DNA from: RHKX01 sp041393495
Lineage (GTDB): Bacteria > Actinomycetota > Thermoleophilia > Solirubrobacterales > 70-9
Reading direction: 5' to 3'
DNA: 64,000 nt
NCBI GenBank assembly: GCA_041393495.1
Contig: JAWKKA010000010.1
Location: 62,001-126,000, forward strand
Each line of letters opens with the position of its first letter. Position 1 is the first letter of the stretch. The position numbers were made by a program, and so were the translations under genes. The notes beneath the pieces are model-generated. The model was not told the DNA's origin. It ran no database searches and saw only the letters and a program-made list of their open reading frames with translations. Below, one piece after another: positions 35,306-43,661 of this stretch.

Positions 35306-36844
35306 TCAGGCCGGCGTGATCGGGTTGTGGCGCTCGCTGAAGCGGCGGTCCTTGCCGGCCGCCTCGGCGTAGCGGCGGATCAGCTCGGCGCGCAGCTCGT
35401 CGGGCTCGATCACCGCGTCGACGACGAGCTCGGAGGCGAGGCGGAGGACGTCGATGTCGGTGGCGTACTCGGCCCGCTTGGCGGCGACGAACTGCTCGCG
35501 CTCGGCCTCGTCGGCGATCGCCTGGATCTGGTTGTAGTAAACGGCGTTGATCGCCGCCTCCGGGCCCATCACCGCGATCTGCGCCCCCGGCAGGGCGATG
35601 CAGGCGTCGGGCTCGAAGGCCGGGCCGGCCATCGCGTAGAGGCCGGCGCCGTAGGCCTTGCGGACGATGACCGAGATCTTCGGGACGGTCGCCGAGCTGA
35701 CCGCGCTGACCATCTTCGCGCCGTGGCGGATGATCCCCTGCCGCTCGACCGCCTTGCCGATCATGAAGCCCGGCACGTCGGCGAGGAACAGCAGCGGCAC
35801 GTTGAAGGCGTTGCAGGTGTTGATGAACCGTGCCGCCTTGTCGGCCGAGTCGACGAACAGCACGCCGCCCTTCTGCTTCGGCTGGTTGGCGACGATGCCG
35901 ATCGCGCGGCCGTCGAGGCGGGCGTAGCCGGTGACGAGCTCCTTCGCCCAACGTGCCTGGACCTCGAGGAAGGTGCCGGCGTCGCAGACGCCCTCGATCA
36001 GGCGGCGGACGTCGAACGGCGTCTTCTCGTCGTCGGGAACGACCTGCGAGGGGCGGGCGTCGGGGTCGGGCTGTCCCGGCGGCGCCGCCGGCGGACCCTC
36101 GCGGAAGCTCGTCGGCATGAACGCGAGGTAGTCCTTGGCGATCGCGATCGCCTCCTCGTCGGTCGCGGCGAGGAAGTGGCCGCAGCCGGAGACCGCTGTG
36201 TGCATCCGCGCCCCGCCCATCTCGTCGAGCGTCACCTGCTCGCCGATCACCATCTCCGCCATCCGTGGCGAGCCGAGGTACATCGAGGCGTTGCCGTCGC
36301 GCATGACCACGACGTCGCAGAAGGCAGGGATGTAGGCGCCGCCGGCGGCGGAGGGGCCGAACAGGACGCAGACCTGCGGGACGCGCCCCGACATCCGCAC
36401 CTCGTTGTGGAAGATCCGCCCGGCGCCGCGGCGGCCCGGGAACATCTGCACCTGGTCGGTGATCCGCGCACCGGCGGAGTCGACGAGATAGACCATCGGC
36501 AGCTCGAGGCTCAGCGCCCGCTCCTGGATCCGGATGATCTTCTCGACCGTCTTCGCGCCCCACGAGCCCGCCTTGACGGTCGGATCGTTCGCCATCAGGG
36601 CGACGTGCCGGCCGGCGATCGTCCCGAGCCCGGTCACGACTCCGTCGGCGCCGAGGCCCTCGGCGTCCCAGTTGGCGAGCTGGGCCTCCTCCGAGAAGCT
36701 GCCGCCGTCGAGCAGCAGCGCGACCCGCTCGCGGACCGGCAGCTTGCCCTGCTCGGCCGTCTTGGCCCGGTGACGCTCCGGCCCGCCGGCGAGCGCCGCC
36801 TCGCGGGCCCGTCCCAGCTCGCCGTGCTCGGTCTTCTCGCTCAT
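35306..36844 (-). CDS. Acyl-CoA carboxylase, carboxyltransferase (beta) subunit
   Basis: 512 residues. Two crotonase-like halves: the first has YLVDSAGARITDQVQMFPGRRGAGRIFHNEV and GPSAAGGAYIPAFCDVVVM, the second has PLLFLADVPGFMIGKAVE and AYGAGLYAMAGPAFEPDACIALPGAQIAVMGPE. These are acyl-CoA and carboxybiotin binding elements of propionyl-, acetyl- or methylcrotonyl-CoA carboxylase beta chains. The biotin-carrying alpha chain is not in this window. HMG-CoA lyase 3 kb away would fit a methylcrotonyl-CoA role, while ethylmalonyl-CoA mutase would fit propionyl-CoA; specificity is open. Confidence 0.92.
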   Translation of the reverse strand: MSEKTEHGELGRAREAALAGGPERHRAKTAEQGKLPVRERVALLLDGGSFSEEAQLANWDAEGLGADGVVTGLGTIAGRHVALMANDPTVKAGSWGAKTVEKIIRIQERALSLELPMVYLVDSAGARITDQVQMFPGRRGAGRIFHNEVRMSGRVPQVCVLFGPSAAGGAYIPAFCDVVVMRDGNASMYLGSPRMAEMVIGEQVTLDEMGGARMHTAVSGCGHFLAATDEEAIAIAKDYLAFMPTSFREGPPAAPPGQPDPDARPSQVVPDDEKTPFDVRRLIEGVCDAGTFLEVQARWAKELVTGYARLDGRAIGIVANQPKQKGGVLFVDSADKAARFINTCNAFNVPLLFLADVPGFMIGKAVERQGIIRHGAKMVSAVSSATVPKISVIVRKAYGAGLYAMAGPAFEPDACIALPGAQIAVMGPEAAINAVYYNQIQAIADEAEREQFVAAKRAEYATDIDVLRLASELVVDAVIEPDELRAELIRRYAEAAGKDRRFSERHNPITPA

Positions 36845-36884
36845 CGCCCGGTAGCCAACCACAGGCCGGCGTCCGGCGCCGTGT

Positions 36885-37772
36885 TCAAAGCAGGTCGGCC
36901 AGCTTCGTGTCCTCGGTCGGCGGATCGACCGCATCGACGGCCCGACGGCGACGCTCGCGCTCCTCGGTGTCGGGCTCGGGGCGGCCCCCGCCCTCCTCGG
37001 CGGCCGTCGGCCCGGCGGTTCCCGCGACCGTCGTCGGCGCCTCGCCGGCGTCCGCGGCGGGCTGATCATCGAGGCCGGCCTCGACCTCCGCCTCGGCCGC
37101 CGCCGTTTCGGTTTCGGTGGCGCGCGCCTCCGGCGACTCGACTGCCGCGGCCACCCGCTCGGGCAGACCGAGGTCGCGCTCGCCCGGGCCCTCGATCGCG
37201 AGCCGCATCTCGGCATCGAGCTGCTCGAGGTTCGCGACGACGTCGCGGCGCTTGCGGACCAGGGCGGCGATCTCCTCCTCGATCCCGCGCGTCCGCTTCG
37301 TCGCTTCCGCCTCGGCGTCGCGGAGCCGCTGCTCGGCCTCCTCGGTCATCGCCTTCGCCTCGGCGGCGGCGGTCTCGGCGGTGAGCCGCGCGTGCTCGTC
37401 GGCGGCGCCCCGGGTCTCGGTCGAGTAGGCGTCGGCATCGGCGCGGGCCCGGGCGACCTCCCGCTCGACGTCGGCGCGCAGCTTCGCCGCCTCCTGCTCG
37501 GCCTCGGAGCGGATCCGCCCGGCCGCGGCCTCGGCGTCGGCGGTGAGCCTGTCGGCGCTCGCCTGGGCGCTCGCGAGGATCGAGCCGGTGCGCTCGCCGA
37601 CCTCGCCCATCGCGCGCTGGATCACGGCGCGGCGCGCCTCGTCGGTGCCGCCGGTCTCGAGCCAGTCGGCGAGCTCGGCGAGGTAGGCGTCGACCGCGCG
37701 GCGGTCGTAGCCGCCGCGGCGCTCGGTCGGAAACTGCACGGTCTTCAGCTCTTCGATTCGATCGGAAGCCAT
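36885..37772 (-). CDS. DivIVA-like coiled-coil protein
   Basis: 295 residues. The N-terminus FPTERRGGYDRRAVDAYLAEL matches the DivIVA/GpsB start that binds curved membrane. A long coiled coil follows (about residues 60-200, rich in ADAEAAAGRIRSEAEQEAAK-type heptads), then an acidic, Ala/Pro-rich disordered tail ending PPTEDTKLADLL. Probable role in polar or septal organisation of cell growth. Lies between the carboxylase and hydroxyacyl-CoA dehydrogenase genes, same strand, with no evident functional link. Confidence 0.8.
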   Translation of the reverse strand: MASDRIEELKTVQFPTERRGGYDRRAVDAYLAELADWLETGGTDEARRAVIQRAMGEVGERTGSILASAQASADRLTADAEAAAGRIRSEAEQEAAKLRADVEREVARARADADAYSTETRGAADEHARLTAETAAAEAKAMTEEAEQRLRDAEAEATKRTRGIEEEIAALVRKRRDVVANLEQLDAEMRLAIEGPGERDLGLPERVAAAVESPEARATETETAAAEAEVEAGLDDQPAADAGEAPTTVAGTAGPTAAEEGGGRPEPDTEERERRRRAVDAVDPPTEDTKLADLL

Positions 37773-37822
37773 GTGGTCAGGATAGATCCCCGCCGCCCTC
37801 GGAGAGCAGCGGCGGGGTCCGC

Positions 37823-38707
37823 CTACAGGCCGAGCTCGGTCGGCACCGGCTTCTCGCCCGAGTAGTCGTAGAAGCCCTTGCCCGACTTGCGTCCATACCA
37901 GCCGGCGGAGACCATCTTCCGCAGCGTCGGCGGGGCCGCGAAGCGGCGCTCGCGGTACTCGTCGAACATCACAGCGCCGATCGAGGCGAGCGTGTCGAGG
38001 CCGACGAAGTCGGCCAGGGTCAGCGGCCCCATCGGGTGGTTGGCGCCCGCCTTCATCGCGACGTCGACCTCCTCGATCGAGCCGACGCCCTCCTCGTAGG
38101 CGCGGATCGCGTCGAGCATGTAGGGGACGAGCAGCCGGTTGACGATGAAGCCGGTCTTGTCCTTGGCGTGGACCATCGTCTTGCCGAGGCGCTCGCCGAC
38201 CGCGTAGCCGACCTCGAGCGCCCCCTCGGAGGTCGTCACCGTCTGGACCACCTCGAGCAGCGGCATCACCTGGGCCGGGTTGAAGAAGTGCAGGCCGAGG
38301 AACCGGTCGGGACGCGAGGTGGTGGCGGCCTGGTCGATCACTGCGAGCGAGGAGGTGTTGGTGGCGAAGTAGGCCTCGTCCTTGACGATCGGGTCGACGG
38401 CTGCCCACATCTCGAGCTTCATCCCGAGGTCCTCGGTGATCGCCTCGATCACGAGGTCGCAGTCGGCGAGCTTGCCGTAGTCGGTCGTGCCGTCGATCCG
38501 ACCGCGCACGGCGTCGGCCTCGTCTCCCTCCATGCGGCCCCTCTCGACCGCCCGCGAGAGCTGCTTGTCGATCTTGCCGATGCAGCCGGCGACCTTGTCG
38601 TCGTCGACCTCGCGCATGACGACGTCCCAGCCTGCCTGGGCGCAGATCTGGGTGATTCCGTGACCCATGATCCCGCCGCCGACGACTCCAACCTTGCTGA
38701 CTGCCAT
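37823..38707 (-). CDS. 3-hydroxybutyryl-CoA / 3-hydroxyacyl-CoA dehydrogenase
   Basis: 294 residues, the normal length for monofunctional enzymes. The NAD-binding Rossmann motif VGVVGGGIMGHGITQICA begins at about residue 6. The catalytic region contains LGLHFFNPAQVMPLLEVV with the active His, and the dimer domain has DKTGFIVNRLLVPYMLDAI, then PMGPLTLADFVGLDT. ATG 38707 follows a GAGG site at good spacing and is preferred over GTG 38713. Oxidises or forms 3-hydroxybutyryl-CoA, feeding crotonyl-CoA metabolism such as the ethylmalonyl-CoA pathway. Confidence 0.93.
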   Translation of the reverse strand: MAVSKVGVVGGGIMGHGITQICAQAGWDVVMREVDDDKVAGCIGKIDKQLSRAVERGRMEGDEADAVRGRIDGTTDYGKLADCDLVIEAITEDLGMKLEMWAAVDPIVKDEAYFATNTSSLAVIDQAATTSRPDRFLGLHFFNPAQVMPLLEVVQTVTTSEGALEVGYAVGERLGKTMVHAKDKTGFIVNRLLVPYMLDAIRAYEEGVGSIEEVDVAMKAGANHPMGPLTLADFVGLDTLASIGAVMFDEYRERRFAAPPTLRKMVSAGWYGRKSGKGFYDYSGEKPVPTELGL

Positions 38708-38822
38708 GTTCACCTCGCGATGCTCGTTTTCGGGACTCGCGGGGTTGAGCAGCGAACAGGCGCTCCCGCGGGGTCGCGGACCCTACCGCCGGAGCGGTCC
38801 GGGGGCCCCGATGGCTGGTCGG

Positions 38823-39227
38823 TCATCCAGCCTGCGGCGGCGCCAGCCCGAGCTCCTCGAAGCGCCGGCCCATCGCCGCGGCCATCGCGTCGACGGCGCT
38901 CTTCGGCCGCAGCATGACCTTCAACTCGGTGATCAGCCCGTCCTCGCCGAAGCTGAGCAGGTCGAGGCCGTCCATCCAGCGGTCGCCGACGCGGGCCCGG
39001 AAGATCAGCGCCGCCACCGGCTCGTCGGGGCCCTCGATCGCGTGCACGTACTCGAAGTCCTCGAACAGCTTCATCGGGCCCTCGGTGATGATCGTCACGA
39101 CGAGGTCGCGGCCGTCGTAGGAGCGGAACGTGACCGGGCTGAAGAAGCGGACATCGGGGTCGAACGCCGCCTCGAGCTTCTCCTTCGAGAGCGAGTGGAC
39201 GGCGTCGATGAAGGCGTCGCATCGCAT
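38823..39227 (-). CDS. NTF2/SnoaL-like fold protein
   Basis: 134 residues. Cone-shaped NTF2-like domain pattern: FIDAVHSLSKEKLEAAFDPD, VRFFSPVTFRSYDGRD, VHAIEGPDEPVAALIFRARV, WMDGLDLLSFGEDGLITEL. Such proteins are isomerases, hydratases or ligand-binding proteins; no catalytic set is recognisable. A TAGGCT box lies 6 nt before ATG 39227, a clear leaderless arrangement. Confidence 0.8.
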   Translation of the reverse strand: MRCDAFIDAVHSLSKEKLEAAFDPDVRFFSPVTFRSYDGRDLVVTIITEGPMKLFEDFEYVHAIEGPDEPVAALIFRARVGDRWMDGLDLLSFGEDGLITELKVMLRPKSAVDAMAAAMGRRFEELGLAPPQAG

Positions 39228-39330
39228 CCCGGCAGCCTATCGACGGCCCGCGTGGACCGACCACGCAGGTCCGACCAGCTCACCCGGCCGCTGCCCACCG
39301 CGGCTCAGCGCGGCCGCCGGGGCGCCTGGC

Positions 39331-39360
39331 GCCGATATCTCGTCGCAATCCACCCCAACG
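39331..39360. repeat. 30-bp dispersed element, single copy
   Basis: GCCGATATCTCGTCGCAATC followed by CACCCCAACG, matching the copies at 10451 and 10549 at about 24 of 30 positions. Intergenic, between the NTF2-like gene start and the DUF1697 gene stop. Confidence 0.75.
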
Positions 39361-39424
39361 CGGCAGGCACTGATCCCCGGAACCGGCTTGCTGGCGCGGT
39401 CTGGAGATGACCCGGGTCGCGGGC

Positions 39425-39961
39425 TCAGGCGGGGAGATGCTTGGCGACGAGGCGCTCGATCGTGCCCCGCGTACGCATCGTCTGCAGGCCGAGGGCGGAT
39501 TCGATCGCCTTCAGGTCGAGGTCGGAGTCGGTGGTCCGCCCGCTCGGCAGCCAGTAGAGCTCGCGCGGACCGAAGGCGAGGCGGTCCTCGTCGCCTGCGT
39601 GCTCGAGCACGGCGTTGCGCACGGACGCCGGGGGAGCGGCCGCGAGCAGGAGGACCTGGAGCTTTCCCGCGACGGCGGTGACGGCGGCCTCGAACGGCTC
39701 CGCCGCGGCGATCGCCCGCAGCTCCGCCGCCTCGCGGAGGACGGTCGGCACCGGGTAGCCGAGCCCCGCGGCGAGGCCCGACCCGATCCGGCCGACGAGC
39801 TCCTCCTCGGACGCGTCGCCCGCCTCGAAGACGACGTTGCCGGCCGCCTGGAATGTCGCGACCGACGCGAAGCCGAGCCGCTCGAACTGCTCGCCGAGCT
39901 CGGCGTTGGTGATCCGCCTGTTGCCGAGGTTCATCCCGCGCAGGAAGGCGACGCGGATCAA
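39425..39961 (-). CDS. DUF1697 protein
   Basis: 178 residues. The family signature at the N-terminus is VAFLRGMNLGNRRITNAELGE, followed by VATFQAAGNVVFEAG and a late LAFGPRELYWLPSGR. Function of DUF1697 is unknown. TTG 39961 overlaps the HMG-CoA lyase stop (TTGA) and gives the family-length start MIRVAFLRG; GTG 39979 is an alternative. It is the third gene of a leftward run with the thioesterase and lyase. Confidence 0.85.
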   Translation of the reverse strand: MIRVAFLRGMNLGNRRITNAELGEQFERLGFASVATFQAAGNVVFEAGDASEEELVGRIGSGLAAGLGYPVPTVLREAAELRAIAAAEPFEAAVTAVAGKLQVLLLAAAPPASVRNAVLEHAGDEDRLAFGPRELYWLPSGRTTDSDLDLKAIESALGLQTMRTRGTIERLVAKHLPA

Positions 39962-40896
39962 GCGCGGCCCCCGCCCCACTCGACGGGGCCGGCGGTAAGC
40001 ACGTGCGAGCCGAGCGGACGGCCGAGCACGGCCTGGGCCTCGCGCGACGCGGCGAGCAGCGCCTCGAGGTCGATCCCGGTCGCGATCCGCATCTCGTGCA
40101 GGAGCGAGACCAGGTCCTCGCTGGCGATGTTCCCGGTCGAACCGGGCGGCACCGGGCAGCCCCCGAGCTCGCCGAAGCTCGACTCGAACGAGTCGATGTC
40201 CCGGCCGAGCGCCGCGACCGCGTTGGCGATCCCCTGGCCGCGCGTGTTGTGGAAGTGGGCGGTCAGCTCGGGGCCCTCGCCGCCGGGCCGAAGCTGCGAG
40301 CTCATCCCGGCGAAGAAGCCGTCGACCTGCAGCGGGTTCGCCATCCCGGTCGTGTCACCGAAGCCGATCTCCGCGCAGCCGGCTGCGACGAGCCGTTCGG
40401 CGATCGCGAAGACCTGCTCGGGCGGCACCTCGCCCTCGTAGGGGCAGCCGAAGCTGGTCGCGATCACCCCCTCGCAGCGCAGGCCCTCGGCGGTCGCGGT
40501 CGCCACGACCCGGTCGAGGCCGTCGAGCGACTCGGCGATCGAGCGGTTGACGTTGCGGCGGTTGTGGGTCTCCGAGGCGGACAGGAAGACGCTGATCTCG
40601 TCGAAGCGGTCGCGGTGGCGGAGCGCGTTGTCGAGGCCGCGCTCGTTCGGGATCAGGACCGAGAAGGAGACGTCGTCGGGCCGCTCGAGCGCCTCCAGCA
40701 CCGCGACGCCGTCGGCGAGCTGGGGGATCACGTCGGGGCGGACGAACGACGTCACCTCGATCCGCTTCAGCCCGGCGGCGACGAGCATCTCGATCAGCCG
40801 GACCTTGTCGGCGGTCGCGATCACCTCGGGCTCGTTCTGGAAGCCGTCGCGCGGCCCGACCTCGCGGATGCGCACGCGTTCGGGGTAGCCGGCCAC
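39958..40896 (-). CDS. Hydroxymethylglutaryl-CoA lyase
   Basis: 312 residues; cleaves HMG-CoA to acetyl-CoA and acetoacetate in leucine breakdown. TIM-barrel blocks: REVGPRDGFQNEPEVI (catalytic Arg-Asp), EVTSFVRPDVIPQLAD, ATSFGCPYEGEVPPE, GFGDTTGMANPLQV, AHFHNTRGQGIANAVAA (metal His pair), and the late GGCPVPPGSTGNIASEDLV with the active-site Cys region. GTG 40896 starts one base after the thioesterase stop. The HMG-CoA lyase assignment over other DRE-TIM enzymes rests on the GCP and CPxxPGxTGN patterns. Confidence 0.92.
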   Translation of the reverse strand: MAGYPERVRIREVGPRDGFQNEPEVIATADKVRLIEMLVAAGLKRIEVTSFVRPDVIPQLADGVAVLEALERPDDVSFSVLIPNERGLDNALRHRDRFDEISVFLSASETHNRRNVNRSIAESLDGLDRVVATATAEGLRCEGVIATSFGCPYEGEVPPEQVFAIAERLVAAGCAEIGFGDTTGMANPLQVDGFFAGMSSQLRPGGEGPELTAHFHNTRGQGIANAVAALGRDIDSFESSFGELGGCPVPPGSTGNIASEDLVSLLHEMRIATGIDLEALLAASREAQAVLGRPLGSHVLTAGPVEWGGGRA

Positions 40897-40897
40897 C

Positions 40898-41326
40898 TCA
40901 GCCCGCCGCCGGCGCGGCGACGACGCGGCGCTGATGGGTGCCGACGCCGATCGTCCGATCGCCCTCGCTGACCTCGACGTCGAAGAAGAGCTTGCGGTCG
41001 TCGACGATCTCGGTGAGCTTTGCGCGCGCGGTGCACCTCGCACCGGCAGCGGCGGCGCCGACGTGCTTGACGCAGACTTCGAATCCGACCGTCGCCGCTC
41101 CCTCCGGCAGCGCCTCGTAGGCGAGCACCGCCGCGGTCCGCTCCATCATCGCGATCATCCCCGGGGTCGAGAGGACGGCGGCGCCGATCGTCCCGCCGAC
41201 ATCGGTGAGCAGCGCCCCCGCTACCTCGAACTCGTCGCTGCGCTCGGCGCCGACCGCGAGCGGCGGCGCTCCCGGCTCGCCGCGCCGCGGCTCGGGGAGG
41301 TCCGGATGCTCGGCCGCTGCGTTCAT
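40898..41326 (-). CDS. FlK-like hotdog-fold acyl-CoA thioesterase
   Basis: 142 residues, hotdog fold. The segment STPGMIAMMERTAAVLAYEALPEG, then TVGFEVCVKHVGAAAAG and IGVGTHQRRVV, follows the fluoroacetyl-CoA thioesterase family, in which the Thr/Glu and His correspond to catalytic residues (here MMERT and KHVG). The real substrate is unknown. ATG 41326 has a TATGCT box 7 nt upstream. It heads a leftward operon with the lyase and DUF1697 genes, divergent from npdG. Confidence 0.85.
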   Translation of the reverse strand: MNAAAEHPDLPEPRRGEPGAPPLAVGAERSDEFEVAGALLTDVGGTIGAAVLSTPGMIAMMERTAAVLAYEALPEGAATVGFEVCVKHVGAAAAGARCTARAKLTEIVDDRKLFFDVEVSEGDRTIGVGTHQRRVVAAPAAG

Positions 41327-41333
41327 CGGGCGC

Positions 41334-41343
41334 AGCATAGACT
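41334..41343. promoter_or_regulatory. Overlapping divergent -10 boxes for two leaderless genes
   Basis: TAGACT on the + strand (41338-41343) is 7 nt before ATG 41351 (npdG). TATGCT on the - strand (41339-41334) is 7 nt before ATG 41326 (thioesterase). The hexamers share two base pairs and the spacing is symmetric, so both transcripts should begin at the A of the start codon. Confidence 0.65.
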
Positions 41344-41350
41344 CGCTCCG

Positions 41351-42073
41351 ATGGACAGCGAGGCGGAACCCGCGGCCGACGAAGCGGCCGTCGCGCCGAT
41401 CCCGATCATCGGCGGAACCGGCGCGCTCGGCTACGGGCTCGCGGTCCGTTGGGCGGACGCCGGCCTCGACGTCGTCATCGGCTCGCGCGAGCCCACCCGG
41501 GCCGAGGAGGCGGCCGGGCGCGTCCGCGCCGCCGTTCCCGATGCGTCGGTGTCCGGCTTCGGCAACGGCGAGGCGGCGGCGCGGGGCCCGATCGTCTTCC
41601 TGACGGTCCCGTTCCGGGCCCAGTCGGAGACGCTCAACAACCTCCGCGAGGCGCTCCAGCCCGACCAGATCCTCGTCGACTGCACGGTCCCGCTCGCCGC
41701 CGCGGTCGGCGGCAGGGCGACGCGGTCGCTCGGCGTCTGGCAGGGCTCGGCCGCCGAGCAGGCCCAGGAGATGGTCCCCGAGGGCGTCACGGTGGTCTCG
41801 GCGTTGCACACGATCGGCGCCCCGACCCTCGCCGATCCCGCCGCCCCGCTCGGCGAGGACGTGCTCGTCTGCGGTGACAAGAAGCGCCACAAGGCGCCGG
41901 TGGCGAGGCTGATCGAGCGGATCGACGGCCTCCGCGCGGTCAACGCGGGAGCGCTCGAGATGGCCCGGATCGCCGAGCAGCTCACCCCACTGCTGATCTC
42001 GGTGAACGTCCGCTACAAGGCGCACGCCGGGCTCCGCCTCGTCGGCCTGCCCGATACGGACCCCTGGGCGTGA
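41351..42073 (+). CDS. npdG: F420H2:NADP+ oxidoreductase (NADPH-dependent F420 reductase)
   Basis: 240 residues; moves hydride between NADP(H) and coenzyme F420. The dinucleotide-binding start PIPIIGGTGALGYGLAVRWADAG is followed by IGSREPTRAEEAA, FLTVPFRAQSETLNNL, the DCTVPL block, and SALHTIGAPTLADP, all typical for the Fno/NpdG family. Start is fixed by the leaderless TAGACT box. First gene of the F420 cluster; its stop overlaps the cofD start (GTGA). Confidence 0.93.
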   Translation: MDSEAEPAADEAAVAPIPIIGGTGALGYGLAVRWADAGLDVVIGSREPTRAEEAAGRVRAAVPDASVSGFGNGEAAARGPIVFLTVPFRAQSETLNNLREALQPDQILVDCTVPLAAAVGGRATRSLGVWQGSAAEQAQEMVPEGVTVVSALHTIGAPTLADPAAPLGEDVLVCGDKKRHKAPVARLIERIDGLRAVNAGALEMARIAEQLTPLLISVNVRYKAHAGLRLVGLPDTDPWA

Positions 42074-42999
42074 GGGTCGTCGCTCTCGCCGGGGGCAGCG
42101 GCGGCGCGATGCTCGCCGCCGGCCTGCAGGACGTCGTCGGCGCCGAGCTGACGGTGATCGCCAATTCGGGCGACGACGTCGAGGCGCTCGGCGTCCACGT
42201 CTCCCCCGATCCCGACCTCTGCACGTTCTGGCTCAGCGGCGAGATCGACAGCGAGCGCGGCTGGGGGATCCGCGGCGACAGCTTCACGGTCTTCGAGCGC
42301 CTGAAGGCGCTCGGCGCGCCCGACTGGTTCGGGCTCTCCGACCGCGACCTCGCCGGCTGCCTGGAGCGCCGCCGCCGCCTCGACGCGGGCGAGCGGCCGA
42401 CCGCGATCACCGCATCGCTCGCCCGCGCCCTCGGCGTCCGCGCCACGGTGCTGCCGATGTGCGACGCGCCGGTCCGGACGCGGATCCGGACGGCCGCCGG
42501 CTGGAGGAGCTTTCAGGAGTACTTCGTCCGCGAGCGCGCCGAGCCGGAGGTCGAGGAGGTCGATCTGGCCGGGATCGGCGCCGCGGAGCCGAGCCCGGAG
42601 GCGCTCGCGGCCCTGGCGGCGGCCGAGGCGATCGTGATCGGCCCGTCGAACCCGGTGATCTCGATCGGCCCGATCCTCGCGGTGCCCGGAATGCGCGAGG
42701 CGATCGCGGGCGCCGCCGCCCCGGTCGTCGCCGTCAGCCCGTTCGTGGCCGGAGCCGTCGTCAAGGGGCCGACCGAGAGGCTCATGCGCTCGACCGGGCT
42801 CGAGCCGACGGCCGCCGGCGTCGCGACCGCCTACGCCGGGCTGATCGACGGACTCGTCGTCGACGCGGCCGACCCGGAGGAAGGGCCCGCGAGGCCGGGG
42901 CTGAGCGTGACCCGCTTCGACACGCTGATGGCGGACGCCGAGGCGCGCCGGCGGATCGCCGCCGCCACGCTCGATTTCGCCCGCACTCTGCGAGGCTGA
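42070..42999 (+). CDS. cofD: CofD/FbiA 2-phospholactate-type transferase of F420 biosynthesis
   Basis: 309 residues. Transfers the phospho-acid moiety from its GDP-activated donor to FO, giving F420-0 or its dehydro form. Blocks: VVALAGGSGGAMLAAGLQD, VIANSGDDVEALGVHVSPD, LSDRDLAGCLERRRRLDAGE, MCDAPVRTRI, FQEYFVRERAEPEVEEV, and IGPSNPVISIGPILAVPGM. GTG 42070 overlaps npdG. Named fbiA in actinobacteria, where the donor acid is phosphoenolpyruvate. Confidence 0.95.
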   Translation: MRVVALAGGSGGAMLAAGLQDVVGAELTVIANSGDDVEALGVHVSPDPDLCTFWLSGEIDSERGWGIRGDSFTVFERLKALGAPDWFGLSDRDLAGCLERRRRLDAGERPTAITASLARALGVRATVLPMCDAPVRTRIRTAAGWRSFQEYFVRERAEPEVEEVDLAGIGAAEPSPEALAALAAAEAIVIGPSNPVISIGPILAVPGMREAIAGAAAPVVAVSPFVAGAVVKGPTERLMRSTGLEPTAAGVATAYAGLIDGLVVDAADPEEGPARPGLSVTRFDTLMADAEARRRIAAATLDFARTLRG

Positions 43000-43004
43000 G
43001 GGGC

Positions 43005-43661
43005 ATGCGAGCGACCGCGATCGTCCCCGTCAAGCGCTTCGACCGCGCCAAGAGCCGGCTCTCGGCCAGCGCCGTGGCGACGCGGCGGCCGGAGCTCGCC
43101 AAGGCGATGCTCGCCGACGTCCTGCTCGGGCTCGCGGAGTCGCGGCTCCTCGACCGGATCGTCGTCGTCAGCGGCGAGCCCGACGCCGTCGAGCTGGCGA
43201 TCCACTACGGCGCCGACCACCTCGACGATCCCGACGACTACGGCCACATCGAGGCCGCGGAGCTGGGGATCGCCGACGCGATCGAGCGCGGCGCCGAGTG
43301 CGTGGCGCTGCTGCCCGGGGACGCACCGCTGCTCGAGGGCTTCGAGCTCGACCGCGAGCTCGACGCGCAGGCGCCGGGCGTCGCGATCATCCCCGACCAC
43401 CACGGCGACGGCACCAACGGGCTGATCCTCTCGCCGCCGGACGTGATCGGGCCCTCGTTCGGGCCCGGCAGCCGGGCGCGCCACCAGCGGCTCGCGAAGG
43501 AGGCCGGCGCCCGCTGCCGGATCGCGAACATCCCGTCGGTCGCGCTCGACCTCGACACGGCCGCCGACCTCGACGAGCTCCTCGCGGCGCTCGCGGCGGA
43601 CCCGAAGCGGGCCCCGGCGACCGCCGCGGTCCTCACCGAGCTCGGCGACGAGCTCGCGTGA
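43005..43661 (+). CDS. cofC: CofC/FbiD guanylyltransferase of F420 biosynthesis
   Basis: 218 residues. Activates 2-phospholactate or phosphoenolpyruvate with GTP to make the donor for CofD. The nucleotidyltransferase start ATAIVPVKRFDRAKSRLS is followed by VVVSGEPDAVELA, a CVALLPGDAPLLEG metal-binding segment, and DHHGDGTNGLILSPP. ATG 43005 lies 5 bp after the cofD stop; its own stop overlaps cofE (GTGA). Confidence 0.93.
   Translation: MRATAIVPVKRFDRAKSRLSASAVATRRPELAKAMLADVLLGLAESRLLDRIVVVSGEPDAVELAIHYGADHLDDPDDYGHIEAAELGIADAIERGAECVALLPGDAPLLEGFELDRELDAQAPGVAIIPDHHGDGTNGLILSPPDVIGPSFGPGSRARHQRLAKEAGARCRIANIPSVALDLDTAADLDELLAALAADPKRAPATAAVLTELGDELA

Noticed and set aside
34136..37384. 1082-codon rightward open frame across glycosyltransferase, TetR and carboxylase genes
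   Set aside because: Antisense of three recognised genes; low-complexity Arg/Asp/Gly composition.
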